NCBI RefSeq assembly: GCF_009671205.1
Contig: NZ_CP045309.1
Location: forward strand, 620,001 to 684,000
DNA: 64,000 nucleotides
Direction of reading: 5' to 3'
Origin: Micromonospora terminaliae
GTDB taxonomy: Bacteria > Actinomycetota > Actinomycetes > Mycobacteriales > Micromonosporaceae
Positions 41,795 through 50,881 of this stretch are shown here, piece after piece; the first letter of the stretch is position 1, and each line of letters opens with the position of its first letter. The position numbers and the translations under genes were made by a program. The notes beneath the pieces were generated by a model. It was not told the DNA's origin, searched no databases, and saw only the letters and a program-made list of their open reading frames with translations.

Positions 41795-42736
41795 TCACAT
41801 CGTCAGCAGGGGTTCCCCATGGGCGGTCGTCGCCCACTGCTCGGTTGCGCGTCGGAGCTTGTCGGGGTTCGCCTGGGTACGGCAGGCGGTGATGCCCTCG
41901 GTGGTGACCTCCAGGCACATGACGGCGACGACCCGGCCTTCCACGACGGCCACAACGGCGGGTTCGCCATTGGCGCTCCCGGCGTAGATCTCGGGCGAGC
42001 CGCCGACGACGGCGCGCTTGGCCTCGGCGGGTTTGAACAGGCCCCAGACGAACTTCGCGACCGCGACGGCTCCCTCGAACGCCCTGGTGCGCGCCGGAAC
42101 CTTCCCTCCGCCGTCGCCGATCGAGATGGCGTCCTTGGTGAGCAGGCGTACGAGCTCATCGGTCCGGCCACTGGTGGCGGCAGCGAGGAATTCCTCGACG
42201 ATCCGCCGGGCGGCGGCCTGGTCGATGTCGCTGCGGGCCTTTCCGTGTACGACATGCCTTCGGGCACGGTGGAAGATCTGCTGGCTGGCGCCCTCGGTGA
42301 TGTCGAGGATCTCGGCGATCTCCCGGTGCGGGTAGTCGAAGGCCTCCCGCAGCACGTACACGGCCCGCTCGTTGGGGGACAGGCGTTCCATGAGGGTGAG
42401 GACCGCGTACGAGACCGATTCGCGCTGCTCGGCGGTCTCGGCCGGGCCGAGCATCGGGTCCCCCGCGAGCAGCGGCTCGGGGAGCCAACGGCCCACGTAG
42501 GTCTCGCGGCGTGCCCGCGCGGAGGTGAGCTGGTTGAGGCACAGGTTGGTGAGCACCTTGGTCAGCCAAGCCTCGGGAACCTCGACGCGGTCGACATCGG
42601 CGGCCTGCCAGCGCAGGAACGTCTCCTGCACGACGTCCTCCGCCTCTTCCACGGAGCCGAGAAGGCGATAGGCGATGGCCGCCAGACGGGGCCTCGACCG
42701 CTCGAATCGGTCGACGTCATCCACCGTCAAGGGCAT
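41795..42736 (-). CDS. ECF41-group RNA polymerase sigma factor with SnoaL-like C-terminal domain
   Basis: A 313-residue sigma factor. Region 2 is RLAAIAYRLLGSVEEAEDVVQETFLRW, region 4 is LSPNERAVYVLREAFDYPHREIAEIL. It carries the three ECF41 marks: WLPEPL at 84-89 in the linker, DGGGK at 208-212, and NPDKL near 290 in the C-terminal SnoaL-like domain. ECF41 factors use this fused domain in place of a separate anti-sigma. The ATG at 42736 has a weak ribosome site. It is 86 bp upstream of the epimerase gene. Confidence 0.93.
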   Translation of the reverse strand: MPLTVDDVDRFERSRPRLAAIAYRLLGSVEEAEDVVQETFLRWQAADVDRVEVPEAWLTKVLTNLCLNQLTSARARRETYVGRWLPEPLLAGDPMLGPAETAEQRESVSYAVLTLMERLSPNERAVYVLREAFDYPHREIAEILDITEGASQQIFHRARRHVVHGKARSDIDQAAARRIVEEFLAAATSGRTDELVRLLTKDAISIGDGGGKVPARTRAFEGAVAVAKFVWGLFKPAEAKRAVVGGSPEIYAGSANGEPAVVAVVEGRVVAVMCLEVTTEGITACRTQANPDKLRRATEQWATTAHGEPLLTM

Positions 42737-42835
42737 GGCCTGATCATATTTCCCGCAACGCCACGAGCGGATCACGGCCCCACTGATGAATCGAGGCCAG
42801 CCGGACAGCGAACACGCTGAACGCTGAGCTGAAGG

Positions 42836-43144
42836 CTACTTCACCGTCTGCATCGGTTGACCGGTCAGAGCGCTGTAGCCGGCACTAGCCAAGATCAGGA
42901 CGCCGGCCACTGCGAGGGCTGCGCCGATCACTCGTTCCAGCAGGATGAAGTGCGCTCGACGCTCCTCGTGCGGGACGTCAGGTAGCCAGCGCCATGGCGG
43001 TACTCGCCGTAGCACGCTCGCGGTCGACATCGATCGCCGCATGTGCCACTCCGTCACCCCCCGAAAGTTGGTGGCCAGGGCGACGCCTACGAGGCTCACA
43101 GCCGGGCCGAGAATGACAGCCGCCACGACGCGCCAGGTCTCCAT
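42836..43144 (-). CDS. Small two-helix membrane protein
   Basis: A 102-residue protein with helices WRVVAAVILGPAVSLVGVAL and VIGAALAVAGVLILASAGYS around a basic/acidic cytoplasmic loop. The ATG at 43144 is behind GGGAGGGG. No family recognised. Confidence 0.75.
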   Translation of the reverse strand: METWRVVAAVILGPAVSLVGVALATNFRGVTEWHMRRSMSTASVLRRVPPWRWLPDVPHEERRAHFILLERVIGAALAVAGVLILASAGYSALTGQPMQTVK

Positions 43145-43196
43145 CTGACCCCTCCCGGTGCGGTTCCGGATCGTAGTTGGCCATGATTCCCGCAGC

Positions 43197-43495
43197 TCAA
43201 GCAGAGCACGGGGTGAATCGGCTCGACCAGCCCTCGTCCGGCATCCCATCGAGGGCCAGCAGCTCGTACCCGGTGCCGTCGTGGCTTACGAGCAGCGCGT
43301 CGTGGAATCTGTAACGCTGTGGGGATTCATGATCGCGCGCCTCCGTGGCATTGCGCTCCCCGAAGTCAAGTCGCACCCACCGTTCGTCGTCGTCGTGTTC
43401 GTCGGCGGCGGTGAGGGGGCCGGGGACGCACAGCCAACCGCAGGGGTCAGGAGGAACGTCAGCATGGCCGGCACGGCAACCGCTTTGATCCGCAT
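43197..43495 (-). pseudogene. Frameshifted small lipoprotein
   Basis: From ATG 43495 a lipoprotein signal peptide is clear (MRIKAVAVPAMLTFLLTP, then AVGC). The frame soon turns to nonsense and stops. Another frame without any start codon continues convincingly (DDERWVRLDFGERNATEARD, QRYRFHDALLVSHDGTGYEL, DGMPDEGWSSRF) to the TGA at 43197. The switch lies in the ACGACGACGAACG run near 43385-43405. A one-base indel in a roughly 98-residue secreted lipoprotein is the simplest reading. Confidence 0.55.
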
Positions 43496-43585
43496 GCCGG
43501 CCACTCTAGGACGCTCACGACTTGCATCAAGCTGATCAGCGCCTGGAGCCTCCCAGCCCTCGCTCTGCAGGGTGGCAGCGAGCGG

Positions 43586-43912
43586 TCAGTCAAAGACTCG
43601 GAACCCTAGGACGAACTCCGCGAAGGAGATGCCGAATACGGCGACCACCGCGATGACACCGAGCGCCTTTCCGACCAGTTCATTGGCTCGGCCGACCCGG
43701 GCCGGTAGCCGCTCCTTCCAGTTTTCGAGGACGCGGTTGGGCACGGACACGAGCATCCAGAGCACGATGAAGGCCGTCAACGGGCCGGTGGCCTCGATCC
43801 AGCCGGCGGCGGCACCGAAGAGGTACATCACCCCGACGATGTTTGCGCCAAGACCCGCCAGCACAGCACGGGCGAGTGTTGCCCGAGAGGGGCGCGGCTG
43901 AGCGTCGATCAC
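43586..43912 (-). CDS. Small membrane protein, unknown function
   Basis: A 108-residue protein with three hydrophobic segments (LAGLGANIVGVMYLFGAAAG, GPLTAFIVLWMLVSVP, ALGVIAVVAVFGISFAEFVLG). The start is GTG 43912 with a weak ribosome site. No family recognised. Confidence 0.7.
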   Translation of the reverse strand: MIDAQPRPSRATLARAVLAGLGANIVGVMYLFGAAAGWIEATGPLTAFIVLWMLVSVPNRVLENWKERLPARVGRANELVGKALGVIAVVAVFGISFAEFVLGFRVFD

Positions 43913-44172
43913 GGTATGAGGATGCCGGACGCGAGCCTGTCCAATCCATACGGGTGGAGCACCGGTGCCTTCATCTCGTTCTGGCGCGAATGGCCACGGC
44001 CGCGGATGCGAGGCGACGGAACAGCAGGTCAGCCGCAGGCGACATCGGCGGTCCCGACAGCAACGACCGCTGTACGTCTCGGAGGAAGTGAGCGGCCCAG
44101 CGCTACGCCGGCGGCATGGCGTGGCGAACGACCCCGCGCAGGAGGGGCCTGCCTGCCTGAGACGATGAACGG

Positions 44173-44694
44173 GTGAAGATCACCCGCCTCGTCACCTCCG
44201 AGGACGCGCCAATCCTGGCCGAGCTGCTCCGCGTCAACCGTGAGTTCCTCGCACCGTGGGAGCCGATCCGGAGCGAGGACTACTTCACGGCGGACGGCCA
44301 GCACGCCGTCATCGGAGCCGATCTCCGGCAGCACGAGCAGGGATCGAAGCTGCCCCACGTCATCCTCGACGACTCCGGCCGCGTGATCGGCCGCATCACC
44401 CTCAACGGCATCGTTCGCGGCCCGTTCCAGTCCTGCGCCATGGGCTACTGGGTGGGCGCCGGCCACAATGGCCGGGGGTTCGCGACGAGGGCGGTGCGCG
44501 AGATCGTACGGGTGGCCTTCGAGGTGTTGGGGCTGCACCGGGTGCAGGCGGAGACCCTGCTGCACAACGTCAGATCCCAGCGGGTGCTGGAACGCAACGG
44601 TTTCGTGCGGTACGGCATGGCACCGGAATACCTCAACATCGCCGGCCGGTGGCAGGACCACCTCATGTACCAGCTGGTGAGGCCGTCCGGCTGA
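44173..44694 (+). CDS. GNAT N-acetyltransferase, RimJ-like
   Basis: A 173-residue ribosomal-protein-alanine acetyltransferase-like enzyme: REFLAPWEPIRSEDYFTADG, GRITLNGIVRGPFQSCAMGYWV, GHNGRGFATRAVREIVRVAF, LHRVQAETLLHNVRSQRVLERNGF and GMAPEYLNIAGRWQDHLMY. These match RimJ closely. The start is GTG 44173. It would acetylate the N-terminus of a ribosomal protein or a small molecule. Confidence 0.92.
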   Translation: MKITRLVTSEDAPILAELLRVNREFLAPWEPIRSEDYFTADGQHAVIGADLRQHEQGSKLPHVILDDSGRVIGRITLNGIVRGPFQSCAMGYWVGAGHNGRGFATRAVREIVRVAFEVLGLHRVQAETLLHNVRSQRVLERNGFVRYGMAPEYLNIAGRWQDHLMYQLVRPSG

Positions 44695-44713
44695 CGGCAT
44701 CGCCCACCGCAGC

Positions 44714-45418
44714 GTGTCACAGGCTCGTGTGAACATCGTCGCCGTGACGAGATGGGGTTACAACGACCGCCCCGAGGGCGTCCGGTTCCTGACGGAGCGG
44801 ATCGCGGAGCCGGGCCGCGGGGAGATCGAGCGTGAGCTCTGGGACTGGGTCCTGCGAGGCGAGGACGACGCCGACGAGTTCGTGGAGTTCTTCGACGACG
44901 ACGAGCAGCGTCACGGCGTCACCGACGAGGAGCTGAGGGCGGCGCACGAGAAGGCGCTGGCGGCTCGTCGCGAGCAGCAGCGGCACTGGGGCGAGGTGCG
45001 GAGCAACCTCACCCGCGCCTTCGCCGACCTCGCCGAACTCGGGGTGTTGGCCAGGGAGAACTTCAGCTGCTGCGGCACCTGCGCGGCCGCGGAGATTCAC
45101 GACGAGCGGGACGGCTCCCGGCACTGGCAGGGCTACCTCTGGTACCACCAGCAGGACACGGAGTCGCTGCTCGCGAGCGAGGACGGCGAGGTCTACCTCG
45201 GCTACGGCGCTTATCCGCCGGCGGACTTCGACGAGGTCGCCTATGCCGCCCTGCCCGAGGCCGAGCAGCAGGCCCGCTATCAGGCGGACCTGGAACGGCT
45301 GCTGGACGAGGTCGTCTTCCCGGTGCTCCGCGGGCACGGCATGCGGGTGGAGTGGAACCGCAGGCAGTCCACGCGGATCCGGGTGACCGGCGCCCAGTGG
45401 TACGCGCGGTTGGCCTGA
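44714..45418 (+). CDS. DUF6891-like protein
   Basis: A 234-residue acidic soluble protein with a Cys cluster FSCCGTCAAAEI and WQGYLWYHQQDTESLL, the pattern of an uncharacterised actinobacterial family (DUF6891, from memory). The Cys triplet could bind metal. The start is GTG 44714; GTG 44729 or 44744 are alternatives. Function unknown. Confidence 0.75.
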   Translation: MSQARVNIVAVTRWGYNDRPEGVRFLTERIAEPGRGEIERELWDWVLRGEDDADEFVEFFDDDEQRHGVTDEELRAAHEKALAARREQQRHWGEVRSNLTRAFADLAELGVLARENFSCCGTCAAAEIHDERDGSRHWQGYLWYHQQDTESLLASEDGEVYLGYGAYPPADFDEVAYAALPEAEQQARYQADLERLLDEVVFPVLRGHGMRVEWNRRQSTRIRVTGAQWYARLA

Positions 45419-45433
45419 GCGCTGTCCGACCGA

Positions 45434-45449
45434 CCCCGACCGGTCGGGG
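45434..45449. terminator. Short GC palindrome, possible terminator
   Basis: CCCCGACCGGTCGGGG between convergent genes; a 6-bp stem with a 4-base loop. Weak on its own. Confidence 0.4.
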
Positions 45450-45468
45450 CCGGTGGGGGACGGCGCGG

Positions 45469-46245
45469 CTACTGGCTCAGTGAGGGGCTCTGCTCGCCGG
45501 GAGTCGGGGCGGGGCGGCGGTCGTGGCTACCGCGCCGGAGTCGCGCCGCGCCGAGGGCGTTCAGGCCCACACCCCAGATGAGCAGGACGGCCAGCCACTG
45601 GACCCAGTTCAGTGCACTCATCTCGCCGGAGAGCAGATGCCGGACGGTGGAGTACGGGGTCAGCGCCTGAGCCGGTCTGAGGACGTCGACGGCACCCAGC
45701 AGGATCCACAGGCCGAGCGGCAGGACGATGCTGGCGGCGAACGCGAGGGCGGGCCGTCGCATCAGCAGGCCCAGTCCGGTGCCCACGAGCTGGGCGACCA
45801 CCTGGACCAGGACGCTGCCTGCCGCGATGGTGCCGGCGTGCCGCCACGGCTCCGGAGCCGTCGACGTGGTCATCGCGAGGGCCGCGACGCACACCACGAG
45901 GCCGAACAGACCGATGGCGGCGGCGAGCAGCGTCGCGGCCAGCAGGGTGGGCGCGAGGCGGGCGGTCCCGGCCGCACGCTTCAGGTCGCGGGCGAGCAGG
46001 ATGCCGAAGGCCGGCACGATCACGGACATCAGGCTCTGCACGAGATCCGAGAGCTTGCCGAGGGTGCGATCACCAGTCGGTCCGGCCAGAGCGAGCCCGG
46101 CAGCGGCCAGCAGCCCGAGCAGGAGGGTGACGGCGAGCAGGATCCGGCGCGCCCGCGTCCCGACGGAGCGGCGGAGGGCATGGACAACGGCCGGGACCAG
46201 GGTGGGGGAGGTGTTGCGGGTGCGAGGAACGCCGGATTCAGTCAT
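45469..46245 (-). CDS. Six-helix membrane protein, permease-like
   Basis: A 258-residue integral membrane protein with six predicted helices (RILLAVTLLLGLLAAAGLAL through WLAVLLIWGVGLNALGAARL) and a Ser/Pro-rich C-terminal tail. The architecture is that of an ABC-2-type permease, but no ATPase gene is adjacent. The ATG at 46245 is behind a GGGGG stretch. Function not assigned. Confidence 0.78.
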   Translation of the reverse strand: MTESGVPRTRNTSPTLVPAVVHALRRSVGTRARRILLAVTLLLGLLAAAGLALAGPTGDRTLGKLSDLVQSLMSVIVPAFGILLARDLKRAAGTARLAPTLLAATLLAAAIGLFGLVVCVAALAMTTSTAPEPWRHAGTIAAGSVLVQVVAQLVGTGLGLLMRRPALAFAASIVLPLGLWILLGAVDVLRPAQALTPYSTVRHLLSGEMSALNWVQWLAVLLIWGVGLNALGAARLRRGSHDRRPAPTPGEQSPSLSQ

Positions 46246-46394
46246 CGTGCCCCCGTTCGACGATCGGGCCTCATTGTCTCCTGAGCGGACGCCGGCAGTC
46301 ACGGACGTTTTCGCACCGCGTCACGACGGCGCGGGCATGCCGTTCGCGCCCCGCACCGGCGTCGAGGCCGATGCGGGGCGCGGCGCGGCGCGCG

Positions 46395-47321
46395 CTACTT
46401 CGAGTCGATACGGCCCAGCACACCGGGGTGGTCGATCAGCTCGGCGCTCGCCGCGGCCCACCCGGCGTCCGTGGGACAGAGCGCGCTGCGCAGGTAGGCG
46501 CAGGTGAGCTGCTGGATCAGGGCGACGCGGTCGGGGCTCTCGTCGGTCGTCTCCGTGACCGTCCAGCCGGTGATTCCGCCGAGGGAGTGTTCCGCTCCGA
46601 ACAGGGTGAGCAGGCTCTTGGGGCCGGGGCTCAGGTGGTACGGATCGGTGAACCAGTCCGGCCCGCGGACGGACAGCGGCGAGTCGTCCCGGTCGCCCGC
46701 GATCACCAGGGCCGGCGTGGTCATGTCCGAGAAGCTCGGGCTCATGAAGGGAAAGTGCTCGGCGGCGAACGGGCTCAGGTCGGCTCCGCCCGTGCCGGTC
46801 GTCGCCAGCAGCACACCGGCCTTGACCCGGGAGTCGGACAGGTCTTCGCCGGGGACGCCGTCGCGGAGGACCCGGGCGCCCAGCAGCATGCTGGCCGTCT
46901 GGCCACCCCAGGAGTGTCCGGCCACGGCGACGCGGCTCTGATCGAGGCGCCCCCGCAGACCGGGCACGGCGGCCTCGATGAGATCCAGTTCGTCGAGGAC
47001 CTGCCGGAGGTCCGCCACGCGGAGACGCCAGATGTCGGGATAGCGGGCGTCGTCGGGCGTGACGTTCAGGGTCCGGGAGTCGAGGTGCGTGGGTTGGACC
47101 ACCACGAAGCCGTGGGCCGCCCAGTAGTCGACCAGCGGGGCGTAGCCGTTCATCGACCAGCCGAAGCCGTGCGAGAAGACGATGACGGGCAGGTCCGAGC
47201 CGGTCGCCGGGGCGGAGACCCGTACCTGCAGATCGTCGCCGCGGTCCGGAGCCGGCAACGTGACGGGGCCGACCGAGACGACCGGGGTCGGTGTGCCGGA
47301 GCCTTCAACGGAGTGGCGCAT
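46395..47321 (-). CDS. Alpha/beta-fold hydrolase, chlorophyllase/PAF-acetylhydrolase-like
   Basis: A 308-residue cytoplasmic serine hydrolase. The oxyanion strand is PVIVFSHGFGWSMNGYAPL, the nucleophile elbow is VAVAGHSWGGQTAS (Ser in GHSWGG), and a later GAEHSLGG carries the likely catalytic His. The ATG at 47321 is behind AGGAG. It is divergent from a TetR gene with nested palindromes between them, so it is the probable regulated partner. Confidence 0.9.
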   Translation of the reverse strand: MRHSVEGSGTPTPVVSVGPVTLPAPDRGDDLQVRVSAPATGSDLPVIVFSHGFGWSMNGYAPLVDYWAAHGFVVVQPTHLDSRTLNVTPDDARYPDIWRLRVADLRQVLDELDLIEAAVPGLRGRLDQSRVAVAGHSWGGQTASMLLGARVLRDGVPGEDLSDSRVKAGVLLATTGTGGADLSPFAAEHFPFMSPSFSDMTTPALVIAGDRDDSPLSVRGPDWFTDPYHLSPGPKSLLTLFGAEHSLGGITGWTVTETTDESPDRVALIQQLTCAYLRSALCPTDAGWAAASAELIDHPGVLGRIDSK

Positions 47322-47400
47322 CTTGTTTCTCCTTGACGGGTGTGAACCAGGTGGATGGCGCCCCGGCTTGGAGATGGGCCTGCTGGCCTGGCATCATCAG

Positions 47401-47453
47401 GGTAAGCGGAACGCCGTTCCGTTAAAACGATACGGAACAGCGTTCCGCTTACC
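47401..47453. promoter_or_regulatory. Nested TetR operators between hydrolase and tetR
   Basis: GGTAAGCGGAACG at 47401-47413 is the exact complement of 47441-47453. Each arm also forms its own smaller palindrome: CGGAACGCCGTTCCG on the left and CGGAACAGCGTTCCG on the right. Two dimer sites inside one larger symmetry suggest cooperative repressor binding. Confidence 0.8.
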
Positions 47454-47479
47454 AACTCGTGTGACGGAGGCAACACCAC

Positions 47480-48076
47480 GTGGCCGACCTCGACGGCGCG
47501 GCGGAGAAGTCCGCCTCGCGCAAGCGTGCCGACGCCCGTCGCAACGAGCAGACCCTGCTCGACGCGGCCGCCGCGGCCTTCCTCGCCTCCGGGGTCGATG
47601 CGCCGGTACGCGACATCGCGGCCAGGGCGGGTGTCGGTGTCGGGACGATCTATCGCCACTTCCCGACGCGGGCCGATCTTGTCGTCGCCGTCTACCGGCA
47701 CCAGGTCGAGGCCTGTGCCGAGGCCGGGCCGGCCCTGCTGGCGGGCAGCGACAGCCCGTACGCCGCCCTGGCTCGATGGATCGACCTGTTCGTCGACTTC
47801 CTGGTCACCAAGCACGGCCTGGCCGAGGCGTTGCAGTCCGACGATGCGGCCTTCCAGTCCCTGCACGCCTACTTCCTCGACCGCCTCGTCCCGGTGTGCA
47901 CCCGCCTGCTCGAGGCCGCCGCGGCGGCGGGCGAGATCCGCCCCGAGGTGCACGCCTACGAACTGATGCGCGGCGTCGGCAACCTCTGCATCGGTGCGGG
48001 CCGCGACCCGCGCTATGACGCCCGCCGCCTGGTCGGACTCCTCATCGCCGGGCTGCGTCCGGCCCGGGAGCAATGA
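47480..48076 (+). CDS. TetR-family repressor
   Basis: A 198-residue regulator with the HTH ARRNEQTLLDAAAAAFLASG...VRDIAARAGVGVGTIYRHFPTRADLV and a helical ligand domain (SetR/YbiH-like C-terminal type). The GTG at 47480 follows ACGGAGG. It is divergent from the alpha/beta hydrolase gene and likely controls both through the nested operators. Confidence 0.93.
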   Translation: MADLDGAAEKSASRKRADARRNEQTLLDAAAAAFLASGVDAPVRDIAARAGVGVGTIYRHFPTRADLVVAVYRHQVEACAEAGPALLAGSDSPYAALARWIDLFVDFLVTKHGLAEALQSDDAAFQSLHAYFLDRLVPVCTRLLEAAAAAGEIRPEVHAYELMRGVGNLCIGAGRDPRYDARRLVGLLIAGLRPAREQ

Positions 48077-48100
48077 CCACGAGTTCCCTCGGAGCCCGGC

Positions 48101-48143
48101 CAGCGCCTCGTCAGCGGGCACGGAGCCCGCTGACGAGGCGCTG
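48101..48143. terminator. Bidirectional hairpin terminator
   Basis: A perfect 19-bp stem with a 5-base loop (ACGGA) between the convergent tetR and carboxypeptidase genes; the strongest terminator in the window. Confidence 0.92.
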
Positions 48144-48151
48144 ACCGTGCG

Positions 48152-50632
48152 CTACTGCTGGGCGATCGTGATCGTCGCCGTGCGGTAGTTGTTGCGGCTG
48201 TCGTTCTTGGACGGGTCGTAGTTCTGCTCGATGTTGCCGGCGCTGTCGACCGAGAACCAGCGGAAGGTGGTCGTCTCGGTCACGTGGAACACCTGCCCCG
48301 GCTCGCGGAACTCGGTCGCCGCGTAGCGGGGCGACTCGAGGGTGGGCCGGCTGCCGTCCGTCGTGTAGTAGATGGTGGCCGGCTCGCTCGTCTCGAAGCG
48401 CACGTCGACAGACCCGCTGTACTTCCCGCCGCCGGGAACGAGCTGGGACGTCGGCTTCTGGTGGTCCTTGCCCCAGTCCGCGGCGACCCGGAACATCTCC
48501 ATGATGCCGTTGGCGTACTCCATCGTCTCGGAGTGGCCGCTGACCAGGTCCGGGTCGCCCACCCACGCCGGCTGGAACGAACCGCCCTGCCAGTTGCCGG
48601 TGGCCGGGTTGTAGACCGAGCCGCCGACCTCCCAGCCGAAGGCGTAGATCCCGTAGTTGTAGTAGAGGTCCTCGCGCACGTTGCCGGCGGAGGAGTAGAG
48701 GACGTCCGACGAGCCGCCGACGTTCTCCGGGGTCACGACGGTCTGCCGGTGCGCCTTCACCTGCGACAGGATCCGGGCGGCCGACTGCCAGTAGAACGCC
48801 TCGTCACCCAGCGGCGGACGCGGCGTGGTGATCCGGCCGTCCGCGATGTAGGCGCCCGGCTGCCAGAACAGCTGGCCGCCGTTGGAGTGCACGGACATCA
48901 TGAACTTGATGTTCCGGTACTTCTCGACCAGCCAGATGATGTTCTTCGACTCCGGCTCGGACAGCTTCTCCGGGCCCTGGTACGTGTCGCTGACGCAGCT
49001 GAACGACCCGCCCGAGTAGCCGTCGTGAGCCGACCCGACCCGGTAGTTCCGGTTCAGGTCGACGCCCCAGGAGTTGCGCCGGGCCGGATCCGCGTTGTCG
49101 TCCGGGCAGTGGTTCGTCATGTTCCGGCGCTGCGAGGCGAAGTTGTAGAAGCTGTAGTTCGCCCCGTCGGGGTTGTTGGACAGGATGAAGAAGATGTCGG
49201 TGTTGTCGACGATCCTCCGGGTCTCCCGGTCCGACGTGTAGTTGTGCACCAGACGCTCGGCCGACTCCAGGCTGGTCGTGGCGGGCACCCATTCGCGGGC
49301 GTGGTCCTGCGCCTGGATCAGCACGCCCGGGTTCCGGCCGTCGCGGTGCTTGCCGATCCGCAGGACGGGGATCGTGGCCGGGCCGCGCGGTACCTCGCCC
49401 TCCGGGGCGCCGACGCGCTTCTGGTCGAGGAAGTCGGTCAGTGCGACCGGCCCGGAGGTCGCCGCGACGATGCCGGTACCCGCGTTGGTCCGGTACGGGT
49501 GCGCCCGGTCGACCAGGCCCTGGGACTGGCTCTCCAGTGCCGCCGCCACCTGCGCGGCCGTGCTCGCCGCCGCGCCGGAGGCGTTCTTCGCGAGGAGGAC
49601 GCGGATCGCCTTGCCCGCGACCTCGACGGCGAGCGGGAGGTTCGCCCCCGGCCGGTCCACGAACTCGACGGTGATGTCGTTGCCGCCCTCGTGGCCCCAG
49701 GCGGCCGAGCTGACGACGACCGCGCTCTGCCCGGTGCCGCCGATCGTGGCCTGCGCCTTCCGCTGGTAGCCGTTCGTCTTGTTCGGCAGGTAGACGATCT
49801 CGGCGATGTCCGGGTACTGGCGGGCGATCTCCTCGGCGCGGCCGAAGAGCTGCTGCGGGTGCCGGTAGCCGTCGACGAAGTCCCACTTGTAGGCGGGGTT
49901 CGCCGTCAGCGGCGGCGCGCCGTCCTCGAGCCAGTTCGAGACGTAGCCGGTGGCGACGCCTCCCGTCGAGCTCGTGACCCGGATCTGGCTCGGGCGGGCG
50001 TCGAGCTTGAACAGGTTCCGGTGGAACATGTACTGCCCGGAGTCGACGAACCGGCTCATGGTCCGGGCGGAGCCGAACGGGGTGCCCGCGCCCGAGTCGT
50101 TCTCGAGCTGCATCCCGACGACCGGGTTCGTCTGCGCCCCTTGGGTGGTCCGCGCCTCGACGTAGAGGAAGCCCTGGCCCTTCGTCGTGAACCAGTCGGC
50201 ACGGGCGATCCGTACCGTCTCCTCGTGCGCGAGCGGCTGGACGGCCGTGGTGCGAAGGGTCTGGAGGCCGCCGTCGGCCTCCTCGCTCCAGGCGAAGCCC
50301 TCGCCGTCGCCGAGGATCTCGACACCCAGCGCCTTGAGTTCGGTGACCTGTTCGGCGGTCGCCACGGCCTCGCCCTCGATGCCCGTCGGCACCCGCTGCA
50401 GACCGTGTTCGAGGTCGAAGCCGGCGGCGGTCACCTTGTCCAGCATGTCGGCGCCGGTCAGCTTGATGCGGACGAGGCGTGCGGCCTCCGGAACCTCGAG
50501 GCTCGATCGTCCCGGGCCGGCCGCGGCCGCCGGCCCGGCCGGATCCGCACCCGCGGGCCCGGTCGCCATGAGGACGCTTCCCACCAGGGTGGGCAGCGCG
50601 AACAGCGCGATGCGTCGTCGTGTACGGCGCAT
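48152..50632 (-). CDS. Secreted M14 zinc carboxypeptidase
   Basis: An 826-residue exoenzyme. Residues 1-29 are a signal peptide (RRIALFALPTLVGSVLMATG, cut after AGA). A pro-region and beta domain precede the M14 catalytic domain. Zinc ligands are His444 and Glu447 (HAREW) and His582 (SVHSNGG); substrate-binding DLNRNYRVG is present; the catalytic Glu is Glu668 (FGWEVGG). An unusual insertion of about 130 residues lies between the domain start and HAREW. The last 80 residues form a chitobiase-type C-terminal beta domain (VDVRFETSEPATIYYTTDGS). The ATG at 50632 follows AGGAGGGG. Confidence 0.92.
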   Translation of the reverse strand: MRRTRRRIALFALPTLVGSVLMATGPAGADPAGPAAAAGPGRSSLEVPEAARLVRIKLTGADMLDKVTAAGFDLEHGLQRVPTGIEGEAVATAEQVTELKALGVEILGDGEGFAWSEEADGGLQTLRTTAVQPLAHEETVRIARADWFTTKGQGFLYVEARTTQGAQTNPVVGMQLENDSGAGTPFGSARTMSRFVDSGQYMFHRNLFKLDARPSQIRVTSSTGGVATGYVSNWLEDGAPPLTANPAYKWDFVDGYRHPQQLFGRAEEIARQYPDIAEIVYLPNKTNGYQRKAQATIGGTGQSAVVVSSAAWGHEGGNDITVEFVDRPGANLPLAVEVAGKAIRVLLAKNASGAAASTAAQVAAALESQSQGLVDRAHPYRTNAGTGIVAATSGPVALTDFLDQKRVGAPEGEVPRGPATIPVLRIGKHRDGRNPGVLIQAQDHAREWVPATTSLESAERLVHNYTSDRETRRIVDNTDIFFILSNNPDGANYSFYNFASQRRNMTNHCPDDNADPARRNSWGVDLNRNYRVGSAHDGYSGGSFSCVSDTYQGPEKLSEPESKNIIWLVEKYRNIKFMMSVHSNGGQLFWQPGAYIADGRITTPRPPLGDEAFYWQSAARILSQVKAHRQTVVTPENVGGSSDVLYSSAGNVREDLYYNYGIYAFGWEVGGSVYNPATGNWQGGSFQPAWVGDPDLVSGHSETMEYANGIMEMFRVAADWGKDHQKPTSQLVPGGGKYSGSVDVRFETSEPATIYYTTDGSRPTLESPRYAATEFREPGQVFHVTETTTFRWFSVDSAGNIEQNYDPSKNDSRNNYRTATITIAQQ

Positions 50633-50881
50633 TCTCCCCTCCTTCTGCTTGCGACGTGCGGTTGACGCGGTGGACGGCCAGGCTGCGGGTCGGGCCGTCC
50701 ATCCGCGACGGTCACGCCGGGCTCGCGCAGGGTCGGCCCGTGCACGGCGGTGGTCGCCGCCGTGACGGGGTCGGGGAGGACCGTGAGAGAGCCGGGTTGC
50801 GACGAGCGTAGGCAGGTTCGTCGCCGGCAGGGATTGGCCGAGCTGGATTTGAGGTTGACTTGAGGCGGCGTGGCCGCCGCG

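Noticed and set aside
48284..50665. A 793-residue plus-strand frame
   Set aside because: Antisense to the M14 carboxypeptidase with low-complexity composition.
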